Assembly (NCBI GenBank): GCA_900470195.1 | Contig: UEIJ01000028.1 | Span: forward strand, 62,001-126,000 | DNA: 64,000 nucleotides | Origin: Hyphomicrobiales bacterium | GTDB lineage: Bacteria > Pseudomonadota > Alphaproteobacteria > Rhizobiales > Rhizobiaceae | Direction of reading: 5' to 3' | Part shown: positions 46,057 through 55,408 of the stretch, piece by piece | Position numbering within the stretch: position 1 is the stretch's first letter | Layout of the letters: each line of letters begins with the position of its first letter | Program-made: the position numbers and the translations under genes | Notes under the pieces: model-generated | The model's input: only the letters and a program-made list of their open reading frames with translations | What the model was told of the DNA's origin: nothing | Databases searched by the model: none

Positions 46057-46110
46057 TGTCCGCTTTTCCGGACGCAAAACCGTTTCACACTTTTGCTGGA
46101 AATGCTCTAA
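46057..46110. repeat. RIME-like repeat, copy 3 (diverged)
   Basis: The stretch contains AAAACCGTTTCACACTTTTG and GGAAATGCTCT, clearly related to the copy at 2971 but more diverged. It lies between the terminator and the RND pump stop. Confidence 0.45.
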
Positions 46111-49100
46111 TCGATCTTTTTCTCCAGCGCCACCGCGCTGACCAACTCGCGTTCCAGCCGCGCTTCTTCCTCGGCCTTCGGCTGCGTAAAGCGTCCGAGC
46201 AGCAGATAGGCGACCGGCGTGACATAAAGGGTGGCGATCGTTGCCAGACCGAGACCGCCCACGATGACCCAACCGAGAGCCACGCGGGCTTCTGCACCGG
46301 CACCGCTCGCCAAAATCAGCGGCACACCGCCAAGCACAGCGCAGATCATTGTCATGCAGACAGGGCGAAGACGGATATTGGATGCTTCCTCGATTGCTTC
46401 GCGAACGCTCAGGCCCTTGTCACGCAACTGGTCCGCGAACTCGACGATCAGGATACCGTTCTTTGCCATGATGCCAACCAGAAGCACGAGGCCGATCTGG
46501 CTATAGACGTTCAGGCTTGTGCCGGTCAGCAGCATGGCGAAAACGGCACAACCCAATCCCAGCGGAACGGTCGCCATCACAATCAACGCGCTTACAAAGC
46601 TTTCGAACTGTGCTGCCAGCACCAGAAGAATGATGATGATGGCAAAGCCGAACACCATGGCGAGGCCGCTTGAGGTTTCGCTGAGCGTCGAGGCTTCCGC
46701 CAGCGGAATGATATGGCTTCCCGGCGGCAGCAGGGGAGCCGCGATTTCCTGCGCGGTCTTATAGGCGTCGCCCAATGCGAAATCGTCACGCAGGTTTGTC
46801 GTTATCGAAACGGAACGCTGGCGCGTTTCGCGATCAAGCTGTGGCGGAACCGCTTTCTCGACGACCGAAGCGATGGATGACATCGGCACATAGCGGCCAT
46901 CCGTCGTCTTCATGAATATGTTTTCAAGATCGGTTGGATCATTGATCGGATTGGTCGTGGAAACGAGTTTCACATCGAAACTGCGATCCCCGACATAGAC
47001 CGATCCTATCTTGCGGCCATCGAGTACCGATTGCACCGCATTGGCGAGGCCGGTGATGTCGATCCCCAGATCTGACGCCCGCTCGCGATTGATCTCGACG
47101 GACAATTGCGGCTGGGTCGGCTCCACCGAAAGGCGCGGCTGTACGAAGCGCGGGTCCTTTTCCAGCGCAGCGACGACTGCCTGGGCCGCAGGTTGCAGCT
47201 TGGCATAGTCGCTGCCGACTATGGCAAACTGCAAGCCGTTACCCGCGCCGCGAATACCAAGGCTGTTCGGCTGGGTGGTGAAGATGCGAACAGCCGTTAT
47301 GCCCTTGATACGCTGGGTGATGTCAGCCATGATTTCCTGCTGGCTGCGCGCACGTTCTTTCCACGGCGCCAGCGTCAGGACCACAAAGCCGTTGTTGGCC
47401 GAACCGCCCGAACCGGCGATGGCGTAGGTGGTGGTGATTTCACCGCTGTCGCGCAGGGGCTGAATCGCCTCCTCGATCCGATCGAGCTGCGATTGAAGGA
47501 ACTCAACGCTGATGCCCTGAGGTCCGTTGATGCGAAGCAGCGCAACGGCACGATCTTCCGACGGCGTCAGTTCCTGACGGATCAGGCCATAGCCAACATA
47601 GGATGCACCTGCGAAAAGCAGAGCGACGAGCACTACCACAAAAGGCGCTGAAAGACAGAGATGCAGCGTCTTTCGGTAAAAAGAAGCAAGTCTCCCGCCG
47701 ATCCGGCGCAGGAAAAGCGGGCCATGACCGCTCTCTTCGCCATTGCCTTCCTTGAGAAAGCGCGAGGCGAGCATCGGGCAAAGTGTCAGCGCGACCACCG
47801 ACGACAGAAGAACGGCAATCGCCAGAACGAATCCGAATTCGCGAAACAGACCGCCCGCCTGCCCCGGCAGGAAGGAAATCGGCACGAAGACCGCCGCAAG
47901 AGTGAGTGTGGTGGCGATAACGGCGAAGAAGACTTCCTGCGTGCCAAGCACCGCAGCAGCGCGCGGCCCCATACCCTGATTGCGCCGCCGGACAACATTT
48001 TCCAGCACCACAATGGCGTCATCGACCACGAGGCCTGTGGCCAGCACCAGCGCCAGAAGGGTCAGGATATTGACCGAAAACCCCGCCAGATAGATGGCGG
48101 CTATTGTGCCGATGAGGGCGACGGGCATGGACAAGGCGGGAATGAGCGTCGCGCGGAAATCCCACAGGAACATGAAAATGATCGCAACAACGATGACAAC
48201 CGAAGCGATCAGCGCGATTTCCACCTCATGGATTGCGCCATTGATGAAGTTCGCGTCGTCACTGGTAACCGCAATATTGACGCCCGCAGGCAAGGTCTTC
48301 TGCAGATTGGCAACCGCCGCACGAATGCCTTCCGAAATATCCAGCGTATTCGACTGTGCCTGTCGGACGATACCGAGACCGATCGCCGTCTTGCCGTTGG
48401 AACGAACTGCGGAGCTTTCGATATCCGGTCCAAGCGTAACGGTCGCGACATCGCGGATCTGCGTGCGTCCGTTGATGTAGACGTTCTCAAAATCCTCAGG
48501 CTTTTCCAGATTGGCCGTAGCGCGGACCACAATGGACTGATCGGCGCTGCGCAACGAACCGGCAGGGGCATCCAGTCCCATGGAAGAAAGCGCACTGGTT
48601 ATATCGGCAATGGTCAGGCCATAGCTTGCAAGGCGCGCCTGGTTGATATCAATGCGAAAAATCTTGTCGCGGTCGCCGTTGATCTGGACGTCCGCCACGC
48701 CCGGAACGGCCGACAGGATATCCTGTATCTGGTCTTCGACCAGCACAGTCATGTCGTCGACGGACATAGTGTCGGATGTAACCGCCAGACGCATCACCGC
48801 ATCGGCATTGGAGTCTGCCTTGATGATGCGCGAAGGGTCGGCCTCTTCCGGCACGTCATTGGCAACGCGGGAGATCGCATCCCGCATATCGGCGGCTGCA
48901 ACGTTGAGGTCAACGCCGTCATTGAACTCAACCGTGACGCGGCTGCGCTCAAACGATGAGGTAGATGAAATGGATTTCACGCCGGAAACGCGTGCCACCG
49001 CGTTTTCAAGGACCTGCGTCAACTGGCGGTCGATGGTTTCAGCGGACGCACCCTTGAAATCCGTGCTGATTGTCACGACGGGCCGGTCGACGTCCGGCAG

Positions 49101-49238
49101 TTCGCGGATATCGACGCCTGTGAATGCCGCCAGACCGGCGACGACGATCAGAACATTGATAACGAATGCAAAGACCGGGCGGCGGATGAATAGCGCCGTC
49201 GATCCGCCTTTGCCGGATGAGGAATTGTGACCGGTCAC
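46107..49238 (-). CDS. RND efflux transporter, inner-membrane pump (second system)
   Basis: A 1043-residue HAE1-like pump. After a Ser/Gly-rich cytoplasmic leader (about 1-15) come TM1 (ALFIRRPVFAFVINVLIVVAG), two porter domains and the TM4 relay helix [25 protein letters not shown] (about 397-421), which keeps both aspartates needed for proton translocation. Overall it is closer to the MexK/BepG/YegN-type branch than to AcrB, as the ELPDVDRPVVTISTDF segment suggests. It works with the fusion protein at 49249, located 10 bp upstream in the operon. No outer-membrane factor or local regulator is nearby. Substrates unknown. Confidence 0.9.
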   Translation of the reverse strand: MTGHNSSSGKGGSTALFIRRPVFAFVINVLIVVAGLAAFTGVDIRELPDVDRPVVTISTDFKGASAETIDRQLTQVLENAVARVSGVKSISSTSSFERSRVTVEFNDGVDLNVAAADMRDAISRVANDVPEEADPSRIIKADSNADAVMRLAVTSDTMSVDDMTVLVEDQIQDILSAVPGVADVQINGDRDKIFRIDINQARLASYGLTIADITSALSSMGLDAPAGSLRSADQSIVVRATANLEKPEDFENVYINGRTQIRDVATVTLGPDIESSAVRSNGKTAIGLGIVRQAQSNTLDISEGIRAAVANLQKTLPAGVNIAVTSDDANFINGAIHEVEIALIASVVIVVAIIFMFLWDFRATLIPALSMPVALIGTIAAIYLAGFSVNILTLLALVLATGLVVDDAIVVLENVVRRRNQGMGPRAAAVLGTQEVFFAVIATTLTLAAVFVPISFLPGQAGGLFREFGFVLAIAVLLSSVVALTLCPMLASRFLKEGNGEESGHGPLFLRRIGGRLASFYRKTLHLCLSAPFVVVLVALLFAGASYVGYGLIRQELTPSEDRAVALLRINGPQGISVEFLQSQLDRIEEAIQPLRDSGEITTTYAIAGSGGSANNGFVVLTLAPWKERARSQQEIMADITQRIKGITAVRIFTTQPNSLGIRGAGNGLQFAIVGSDYAKLQPAAQAVVAALEKDPRFVQPRLSVEPTQPQLSVEINRERASDLGIDITGLANAVQSVLDGRKIGSVYVGDRSFDVKLVSTTNPINDPTDLENIFMKTTDGRYVPMSSIASVVEKAVPPQLDRETRQRSVSITTNLRDDFALGDAYKTAQEIAAPLLPPGSHIIPLAEASTLSETSSGLAMVFGFAIIIILLVLAAQFESFVSALIVMATVPLGLGCAVFAMLLTGTSLNVYSQIGLVLLVGIMAKNGILIVEFADQLRDKGLSVREAIEEASNIRLRPVCMTMICAVLGGVPLILASGAGAEARVALGWVIVGGLGLATIATLYVTPVAYLLLGRFTQPKAEEEARLERELVSAVALEKKID

Positions 49239-49248
49239 GTTGTCATCC

Positions 49249-50376
49249 TCATCCTGCGGTCCGCTTTACCGAGGCGGGGTCAGCCAGCGCCGTACCCTGC
49301 TCGTCCTTCACGCGAACGGGCGCGTCGTCCCGCACGGTCTGAACGCCCTGTGTGACGATCATGTCGCCCTGCTTCACCGGACCGTCGATGAGGATATTGG
49401 TCGAGTTGCGTTGAACGATACGGGCACCGATCTTCTTGGCAACGCCGTCCTCAACGCGCCAGACATAGGAACCGTCGGCGCCCCACTGAATGGCCAGCGG
49501 GTCGACCGAGGGATAGCGGTCGCCCGGGAAGAGAACAGTGACGGAAAACGACATGCCGGCGCGCAGACGATCCTGCGCATTGGGCACTTCCGCGCGAACA
49601 TGCAGTGTCCGGCTGGCTTCATCCAGCATGTTGTCGACTGCATTGATCTCGCCGCTGTAGGTCTCGCCGGGGAAAGCGGTCGATTCCGCAGTCAGAGGCT
49701 GGCCGACCTTGATCTGCGGCGCAAACCGTTCCGGCACCCAGATATCGATCAACACTTTCGACCGGTCATCGATGCGGCCGATGGATGTCTGTGCGGTAAT
49801 GTAGTTACCCACATTGACAGGAAGGATGCCGACAATACCGGAAATCGGCGCACGGACCGTGCGGCGGCTCAAAGCAAGCTGCGCGTCCTGCAAGGCAAGC
49901 TGCGCATTGGCAACGGCCAGTTCCGTTTCGACCACCTGAACTTCTGTGGCGGTGTTCGTCGCCCGCAGCTTTGCGATACGCTGGCGGGTCGTCTGCGCAT
50001 CCTTCAGTGCAGTTTCGGCTTTGGCGACGACGATCTTTTCCGTCTCTGCATCAAGCTCCGCGATCGGGTCGCCTTCCTTCACCTTGTCGCCGGCCTTGAC
50101 GTAAAGTTTCGTCATGTAACCGCTGGAATAAGGGGTTATCGATACGGTGCTGAGGGCCCGGGCTGAACCAATAGCAGTCAGACGGTTGTTGATGGTTTCC
50201 TCGCCAGCCGCTTCAACGACAACCAGCGGCGCAGACCGCCCGCCCCCGTTTCGGGGCGCCTCGCCCCCAGTGGCGGCGGCTTTCATCTCGTCGGTCCTGC
50301 TCTTATATGCGTACCAGCTACCGATGGCGACTGCAGCGATCAGCAGGCACAAGGCAATCTGCTTCCAGGATTTCAT
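49249..50376 (-). CDS. RND efflux membrane fusion protein (second system)
   Basis: A 375-residue periplasmic adaptor anchored by an uncleaved N-terminal helix or signal (SWKQIALCLLIAAVAIGSWY). It has the lipoyl half-motifs (SGYMTKLYVKAGDKVKEGDPIAELD, and RRTVRAPISGIVG), a short coiled coil (about 110-165) rich in Ala/Thr/Gln, a beta-barrel and a C-terminal domain. It would bridge the pump at 46107 to an outer-membrane channel. It starts the minus-strand operon; the gap upstream to the divergent kinase is 379 bp. Confidence 0.9.
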   Translation of the reverse strand: MKSWKQIALCLLIAAVAIGSWYAYKSRTDEMKAAATGGEAPRNGGGRSAPLVVVEAAGEETINNRLTAIGSARALSTVSITPYSSGYMTKLYVKAGDKVKEGDPIAELDAETEKIVVAKAETALKDAQTTRQRIAKLRATNTATEVQVVETELAVANAQLALQDAQLALSRRTVRAPISGIVGILPVNVGNYITAQTSIGRIDDRSKVLIDIWVPERFAPQIKVGQPLTAESTAFPGETYSGEINAVDNMLDEASRTLHVRAEVPNAQDRLRAGMSFSVTVLFPGDRYPSVDPLAIQWGADGSYVWRVEDGVAKKIGARIVQRNSTNILIDGPVKQGDMIVTQGVQTVRDDAPVRVKDEQGTALADPASVKRTAG

Positions 50377-50755
50377 TCAGCTCTCCGGCAAGGTTTACCG
50401 TCACCCCGACGGACCTCGTATTCAAAACCATTATGTCGGGCGCGGAAAATGCCAGCAAATAGTATCAGAATGATGATTGCCTTCACATTGCGCAAATCAC
50501 GCATCCCATAAGGATACATAGATTTTTCCGGGTAAGATTTCGCACAGAGGCCCCGACCCGTCGAGTTAAATTTCGGTAATGCAACGCATGAAAGACCAGA
50601 GAAAGCGGCGCGTTTTTAACCGATTGAACAAAGGCTGTTGGATTTATCGACCGGCTCCATATATAGGAGGCTACCTTTATGAATTGCGTTTCGACGGCGG
50701 GCCGGTTCAGGCACCGCGGCAATTGGGCCGGTTCGCCTTGAATTGGAAGCAGGCT
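50377..50755. other. Divergent intergenic region with no supported gene
   Basis: This 379-bp stretch separates the efflux operon from the sensor kinase. The kinase frame is open back to 50579, but the extra 59 residues are basic, low in conservation character and lack a ribosome site. A TATATAGGAGGC stretch (50662-50673) may hold promoter elements. No terminator or clear operator is seen. Confidence 0.4.
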
Positions 50756-52306
50756 ATGGCGGTTGTTGAAAAGACCACGGATATGGGCGCGCCTTCCCCT
50801 GAAGCGGCCTCTCAGACTGCGACCGTCGAGCGGCTCTCTCCAACACAGTTTAGAAGGCTGCCCTGGCGCAACCGGCTTTCCAACAAGCTGCTGCTCCTGA
50901 CCGCCCTCGCGGTGCTGATCACCGAAGTTCTGATCTTCGTTCCATCCGTCGCCAATATGCGCGTGCGGTGGATGAGTTCCCGGCTCGATACCGTGGGCGC
51001 CGTCAGCGAGGTCCTGGCCGCAGGCGGCATGGACGTACCGCGCGACATTCAGGACAAGGTACTTCTGGCTACCGGCACCAAGGCTATCGCCGTGCGCGAA
51101 GCGGGCGCGTCGCGCCTGCTGGCCATGTCGGAAGTTCCCGGCAAGATCGATCAGGTTATCGATCTTAACAATATCAGCGAGGCGGCGGCCATATGGGACG
51201 CCTTCGGCACATTGTTCAACGGCGGAGAGAGAACGCTGCGAATCTTTGGTTCGGTTTCATCGTCCGGTTCTCCGGAACGTGTCATCGAAATTGTAACCTC
51301 GGATGCGCCGCTTCGTCATGCCATGCTCGTCTATGCGCGCAACGTGACTTTCATATCCCTCATCATTTCCGTGATCGCGGCGAGCCTGATCTATCTGATC
51401 ATTCATGAAATGCTGTTGCGACCGGTGCGCATCATGCATCGTAACATGATCGATTTCGCCTCATCTCCCGACAACCCTTCACTCATTCTCGTTCCAGAAA
51501 ATCGCAAGGATGAATTCGGCGTCGCCCAGCGCCAGATATCCCATATCCAGAGCGATCTTCAACGAACGCTGAAGGAGCAGAAACATCTGGCCGATCTCGG
51601 CCTGGCCGTTTCCAAGATCAACCACGACATGCGCAACATTCTGGCTTCGGCGCAACTGATGTCGGACAGGCTTGCCGATACCGAAGACCCGATGGTGCAG
51701 CGTTTCGCACCCAAGCTCATTCGCACGCTCAGCCGTGCGATCAGCTATTCCGAAAGCGTGATGGCCTATGGCCGCTCGCAGGAAGCGCCGCCGCGCCCGC
51801 GCCTTGTCCTGCTTCATGCAATTATCGCAGACGTGCAGGAAACGCTGAGCCTCAGTTCGGAAAGCAACATAGAGTTCGAAAACCTTGTCGCCGAAGATTT
51901 CGAGCTGAATGTCGATTCGGAACAGCTGTTCCGGGTGCTGAGCAATCTCTGCCGGAATTCAGTCCAGGCAATGGAGCGCGACCAGACCGATGATGGCGCA
52001 ACGGTCAAGCGTCTCACAATTTCTGCCGGAAGAATTGGGACAACGGCAATCATCGGCGTCGAGGATACCGGTCCCGGCCTGCCGCAAAAGGCGCGCGAGA
52101 ATCTTTTCACTGCTTTCCGTGGATCGACGCGCAGCGACGGCACTGGCCTCGGACTTGCCATTGCGCAGGAACTGGTCCGCGCCCATGGCGGAACAATCGA
52201 GCTTCGAGAAGACCGGCCTGTTGGAGCGCATTTCGAGATTCGCATCCCCGATCTGCCAATGCGACGGGAGGATCGCAGCAACCAGCGCAGCGAAGAGAAT
52301 GCGTAG
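50756..52306 (+). CDS. Orphan sensor histidine kinase with atypical H-box
   Basis: From ATG 50756 (after GGAAG) the protein has 516 residues: a cytoplasmic leader, TM1 (about 42-62), a periplasmic domain (about 63-190), TM2 (about 205-225), HAMP-like linker, then a kinase core. The phosphoacceptor region reads SKINHDMRNILASAQLM (about 284-300) rather than the usual HELRTP, with an N box LSNLCRNSVQAM, G1 GVEDTGPGLP and G2 GTGLGLAIAQELVRAHGG. The histidine is kept, so it is probably active, but its HisKA subtype is unusual. No response regulator gene is adjacent. Possible role in envelope stress sensing, given the divergent efflux operon, is only positional. Confidence 0.82.
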   Translation: MAVVEKTTDMGAPSPEAASQTATVERLSPTQFRRLPWRNRLSNKLLLLTALAVLITEVLIFVPSVANMRVRWMSSRLDTVGAVSEVLAAGGMDVPRDIQDKVLLATGTKAIAVREAGASRLLAMSEVPGKIDQVIDLNNISEAAAIWDAFGTLFNGGERTLRIFGSVSSSGSPERVIEIVTSDAPLRHAMLVYARNVTFISLIISVIAASLIYLIIHEMLLRPVRIMHRNMIDFASSPDNPSLILVPENRKDEFGVAQRQISHIQSDLQRTLKEQKHLADLGLAVSKINHDMRNILASAQLMSDRLADTEDPMVQRFAPKLIRTLSRAISYSESVMAYGRSQEAPPRPRLVLLHAIIADVQETLSLSSESNIEFENLVAEDFELNVDSEQLFRVLSNLCRNSVQAMERDQTDDGATVKRLTISAGRIGTTAIIGVEDTGPGLPQKARENLFTAFRGSTRSDGTGLGLAIAQELVRAHGGTIELREDRPVGAHFEIRIPDLPMRREDRSNQRSEENA

Positions 52307-52466
52307 ACAATCTGCCGTTGCAGCGGCTCGGACCGAAAAGCCCGGAAATGCAAGGCATGACAAGAAATCTTCACAGAACCACATTTTTTTCTAAGAAGAC
52401 GCTTGCATTTAGCGATTTGTCCGATTATCAACCGCCCATCGCCGCAGCGAGCGGCACATAAGGCAA

Positions 52467-52543
52467 GCACCCGTAGCTCAGCTGGATAGAGCACCAGACT
52501 ACGAATCTGGGGGTCAGAGGTTCGAATCCTTTCGGGTGCGCCA
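52467..52543 (+). tRNA. tRNA-Arg (anticodon ACG)
   Basis: The 77-nt sequence folds as a standard cloverleaf: acceptor GCACCCG/CGGGTGC, D-arm AGCTCAGCTGGATAGAGC, anticodon stem CCAGA/TCTGG with loop CTACGAA (anticodon ACG), T-arm AGAGG/CCTTT with TTCGAAT loop, discriminator G and an encoded CCA. ACG is deaminated to ICG and reads CGU, CGC and CGA. Confidence 0.97.
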
Positions 52544-52651
52544 TTCCCTTCCTAGTTGATTTTCTGCACAATTCAGCATTGGCGCTGCCAGAGTTTGTCC
52601 GGCTTGTTTTGGCTCGTGGCAGCAAAAATGCGTGCGCATAGTGAGCTGCGG

Positions 52652-53314
52652 TCAGCGCATCTCCAGCCCGCCATTCTCGACGATGAAGTCGATAATCTCC
52701 GGCACGCCCTTCCCGCGATGGAGATCGGTGAAACCGAACGGGCGCTGGCCACGCATACGCGCCGCATCCTTCTGCATAACGTCGAGATCAACATGTACGT
52801 GAGGGGCAAGGTCGCTCTTGTTGATTACGAGAAAATCCGATCGCGTGATACCTGGTCCGCCTTTGCGCGGAATTTCTTCCCCCTGGCAAACCGAGATCAC
52901 ATAAAGCGTAAGGTCCGCCAGATCGGGCGAGAATGTAGCCGCAAGGTTGTCGCCTCCGGATTCGATAAAGACGATATCCAGATCCGGGAACCGCCGGTTC
53001 ATTTCGGCAATTGCCTGCAGATTGATGGAGGCGTCCTCGCGGATCGCCGTATGCGGGCATCCGCCCGTTTCGACCCCCATTATCCGGTCTTCGGACAAAG
53101 CCTGGCAACGCGCAAGGATAAGGGCATCTTCCTGCGTGTAGATATCGTTGGTAATCACGGCGACCGAATATTTATCGCGCATCGACTTGCACAGTTTTTC
53201 GGTCAGCGTCGTCTTCCCCGATCCCACCGGCCCGCCAATGCCGATGCGCAAAGGTCCGTTTTTCTGTGTCATGTACGAAAGCCCCGAATGTTTGGGTTCA
53301 TGTTTCATGGCCAT
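52652..53314 (-). CDS. ureG: Urease accessory GTPase UreG (orphan copy)
   Basis: A 220-residue SIMIBI-class GTPase. It has the P-loop [15 protein letters not shown] (about 27-41), [12 protein letters not shown], the CPH nickel-site motif in [15 protein letters not shown], the [24 protein letters not shown] switch region and the base-specifying NKSDLAP. UreG with UreE delivers nickel to the urease apoenzyme through UreF/UreD. Another in-frame start (53272) would give the 206-residue size seen in Brucella UreG; neither has a clear ribosome site. The gap to ureE is only 24 bp, so ureF is missing between them, and no urease structural genes lie within 10 kb. Confidence 0.94.
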   Translation of the reverse strand: MAMKHEPKHSGLSYMTQKNGPLRIGIGGPVGSGKTTLTEKLCKSMRDKYSVAVITNDIYTQEDALILARCQALSEDRIMGVETGGCPHTAIREDASINLQAIAEMNRRFPDLDIVFIESGGDNLAATFSPDLADLTLYVISVCQGEEIPRKGGPGITRSDFLVINKSDLAPHVHVDLDVMQKDAARMRGQRPFGFTDLHRGKGVPEIIDFIVENGGLEMR

Positions 53315-53338
53315 GAATGGCGCTGATGTTGCCAGGTA

Positions 53339-53845
53339 TCAGTCGTGATGGTGGTGTTCATGATCGTGCTCGTGATGACCATGATGATGTTCGTGGCCAT
53401 GATGCGAATGCCCGCCAGCATATGCACCGCGCAGCGGGCTGAAAATTGCCGTTACATCTGCGACCTTGGCACCAAGCCCCTCAAGCATCGCCTTGATGAC
53501 GTGATCGCGAAGGATGAAGATGCGATCGACCTCGATCTGCGCCGCGAGATGCCGGTTCCCGATATGCCAGGCGAGCTGGGCTATGTGGAGCGGATCACGC
53601 CCGCGGATTTCGTAAAGTTCCTCGCTCGCCGCGCGGATTTCGATTTCGCGTCCGTCATCCAGCACGAGCCTGTCTCCGTGGCCCAGCACAACCGGCTCCG
53701 CAAAATCGACAAGCACCTTCTCGCCGCCTTCCAGAGCAATGGCTTTACGCCGCAAATGACGTTCATCGCGTTCCAGCACGGCGTGGCCCGCAGGCACAGC
53801 ATCGATCACCTTATCCGCACGAATAATGGCAGTGGCACGAAACAT
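53339..53845 (-). CDS. ureE: Urease accessory nickel chaperone UreE (His-rich tail)
   Basis: From ATG 53845 (after GAGAGGC) it has 168 residues: the N-terminal peptide-binding domain (about 1-75), the ferredoxin-like metal-binding domain with [13 protein letters not shown] (about 87-99) containing conserved histidines, and a His-rich C-terminal tail where roughly half of the last 35 residues are histidine, for nickel storage. It feeds nickel to UreG. The start at 53866 would add seven residues without a ribosome site. It sits directly before ureG, but ureA, ureB, ureC, ureD and ureF are absent here. Confidence 0.93.
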   Translation of the reverse strand: MFRATAIIRADKVIDAVPAGHAVLERDERHLRRKAIALEGGEKVLVDFAEPVVLGHGDRLVLDDGREIEIRAASEELYEIRGRDPLHIAQLAWHIGNRHLAAQIEVDRIFILRDHVIKAMLEGLGAKVADVTAIFSPLRGAYAGGHSHHGHEHHHGHHEHDHEHHHHD

Positions 53846-54014
53846 TTGTTTGCCTCTCAAGCTCAAAACAAGAAGTAACGTCGCGCCACCGGGGCGACGT
53901 CAACACGGCACAACACTGTTGGGAACTATGAAGTGTTATCAAAGCCGTCTCTTATATTGGCCACTGCAAATATCAGTTTGTCTAGCCTAATCTTGTTTCG
54001 GAATTTCACGATCG

Positions 54015-54827
54015 TCAGACGCGCACTGACGTCGGCTGCGTCACAGTCTTTCGATAAAGATGCCACGTCGCATGTCCAAGGATGGGCAGCACCACCGCCA
54101 GCCCGGCAAACATGGTGGCGAAGCCCACGACCAGCATAGCGGTTACGATTGCCGCCCAAAGCAGCGATTCCAGGGGATTGCGCCAGACGACGCGCAGGGA
54201 CGTCGCAATTGCTGCCGCCGCACCACAATCCTGATCGAGCAGCATCGGGAAAGTGACGATCGTCAAGCACAGGACAACGATTGCAAAAAGCAAACCAATG
54301 CCACAACCGGCGAAAATCAGACTGCGTCCCTCTTCCGTCGATGACACCTGATTGATCAACATCGAAAAGCTCTCGGGCGGCATCGGTCCGAAATAGTGAA
54401 CATAGAGATTTTGAGCCACCAATAGCCATGCAATGAAGATTGCGAAAAGGAACGAGCCGACAGCCACGATCGACGGCAATGCCGGGGAGCGGCTGACATC
54501 GAAAGCCCGTCTCCAGGCCGTATCCAGTTTTTCCTCGCGGCGCCTGCTCATTTCATAAAGCGGCAAGGCGGCAACGGGCCCGATCAACGCGAAGCCGGAC
54601 ATCAACGGGAACAGAAGCGGCAGCGCATTTGCGTTCGTGCTCCAATAGGTGATGAACAACCCGGCCAGCGGATATATGAGACAAAGAAAAACGTAATGCG
54701 ATGGCTTTGCCCAGAAGTCGTCGAAACCCAAACGCAAGGCATCGAATACATCCGCCATCTGGATGCGCTTAACTTCCGGATAAAAGGCTGTTTGATCCCG
54801 ACCTGCAATTACATGAAACTGTGCCAT
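54015..54827 (-). CDS. DUF2189 integral membrane protein
   Basis: From ATG 54827, after GGAGGAGCG, the protein has 270 residues. It begins MAQFHVIAGRDQTAFYPEVKRIQMADVFDALRLGFDDFWAKPSHY, the N-terminal block typical of DUF2189, followed by about six helices arranged as pairs. It resembles the family of predicted inner-membrane proteins often found near cytochrome oxidase or stress genes; the function is unknown. The C-terminal end is polar and cytoplasmic. The 148-bp gap to ureE suggests a separate transcript. Earlier frame starts upstream have no ribosome site. Confidence 0.85.
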   Translation of the reverse strand: MAQFHVIAGRDQTAFYPEVKRIQMADVFDALRLGFDDFWAKPSHYVFLCLIYPLAGLFITYWSTNANALPLLFPLMSGFALIGPVAALPLYEMSRRREEKLDTAWRRAFDVSRSPALPSIVAVGSFLFAIFIAWLLVAQNLYVHYFGPMPPESFSMLINQVSSTEEGRSLIFAGCGIGLLFAIVVLCLTIVTFPMLLDQDCGAAAAIATSLRVVWRNPLESLLWAAIVTAMLVVGFATMFAGLAVVLPILGHATWHLYRKTVTQPTSVRV

Positions 54828-55142
54828 GACGCTCCTCCTGCGGGTTAGGCAGTCCTGACGGCAAGGGCGGCGGTCAGGACAGGCCTGCACGCAATTTCCG
54901 GCTTTCACATGATCCGCGGATAATCCGCGTGAAGCCTGACGATCAGACAGGCAGTATACATCGAAAAGAGCGGCTGCGAAAGAAAGGCGGCCTGACAGGA
55001 TTGAGCCCGCCTGAACGAATATCGCATTCGCACGACACAGCGCTTTCCAAACGTCTGCGGGATCAACCAAATATGATCTGTCCATCGAACCGCGATGTGC
55101 TAGTGGCATTCGCGGAAAATAGCAGCTTGGGAATGTGGTTAG
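54828..55142. other. Intergenic region with two hairpins, no gene seen
   Basis: This 315-bp gap holds GTCCTGAC (54852-54859) and its exact complement GTCAGGAC (54873-54880) with a 13-base loop, and a tight dyad CGCGGAT-A-ATCCGCG (54915-54929). The first lies in the likely 5' leader of the DUF2189 gene. Neither ends in a T-run. Confidence 0.45.
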
Positions 55143-55268
55143 ATGGAATGGATCCCTGTAGGCTTGATGGCATTCAAGGTTATCGTGTTGGGCGTGGCCA
55201 TGTTCTTCGCCATCAAATTTCATTATGATGAGGGCAAGAAGAAGAAAGACAAGGAAGGCGGCACGTAA
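55143..55268 (+). CDS. Small membrane protein (41 aa), unknown function
   Basis: The frame reads MEWIPVGLMAFKVIVLGVAM with a single helix (about 4-24), then a charged tail KFHYDEGKKKKDKEGGT. The hydrophobic start and Lys-rich cytoplasmic tail resemble a short conserved Rhizobiales membrane peptide I have seen annotated as hypothetical. The ribosome site is weak (GGGA about 13 bp upstream). It stands alone, divergent from the DUF2189 gene across a gap with hairpins. Confidence 0.55.
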   Translation: MEWIPVGLMAFKVIVLGVAMFFAIKFHYDEGKKKKDKEGGT

Positions 55269-55408
55269 GCGCCATCAGCATCTTCCCCTTTCTAGTCTCG
55301 TTCCGGTGAGCGGCGGTTGGTTATCCTTAAACGTTCGTTCGTAGCTTGACGTCCCCCGCCATTGGGCCTGTAAAATACCTTAGAGAAACAAGTAAGGAGC
55401 GCAGGTAG

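Noticed and set aside
50579-50755. N-terminal extension of the sensor kinase
   Set aside because: The extra 59 residues lack a ribosome site and family character; ATG 50756 has GGAAG upstream.
53339-53420. Run of CAT/CAC-rich trinucleotides resembling a tandem repeat
   Set aside because: It encodes the His-rich nickel-binding tail of UreE; the repetition is explained by the protein.
54968-55012. Possible duplicate of the tRNA-Thr 3' end as an attachment site
   Set aside because: Only scattered similarity (CTGCGA-type) without a contiguous match; not good enough for an att call.
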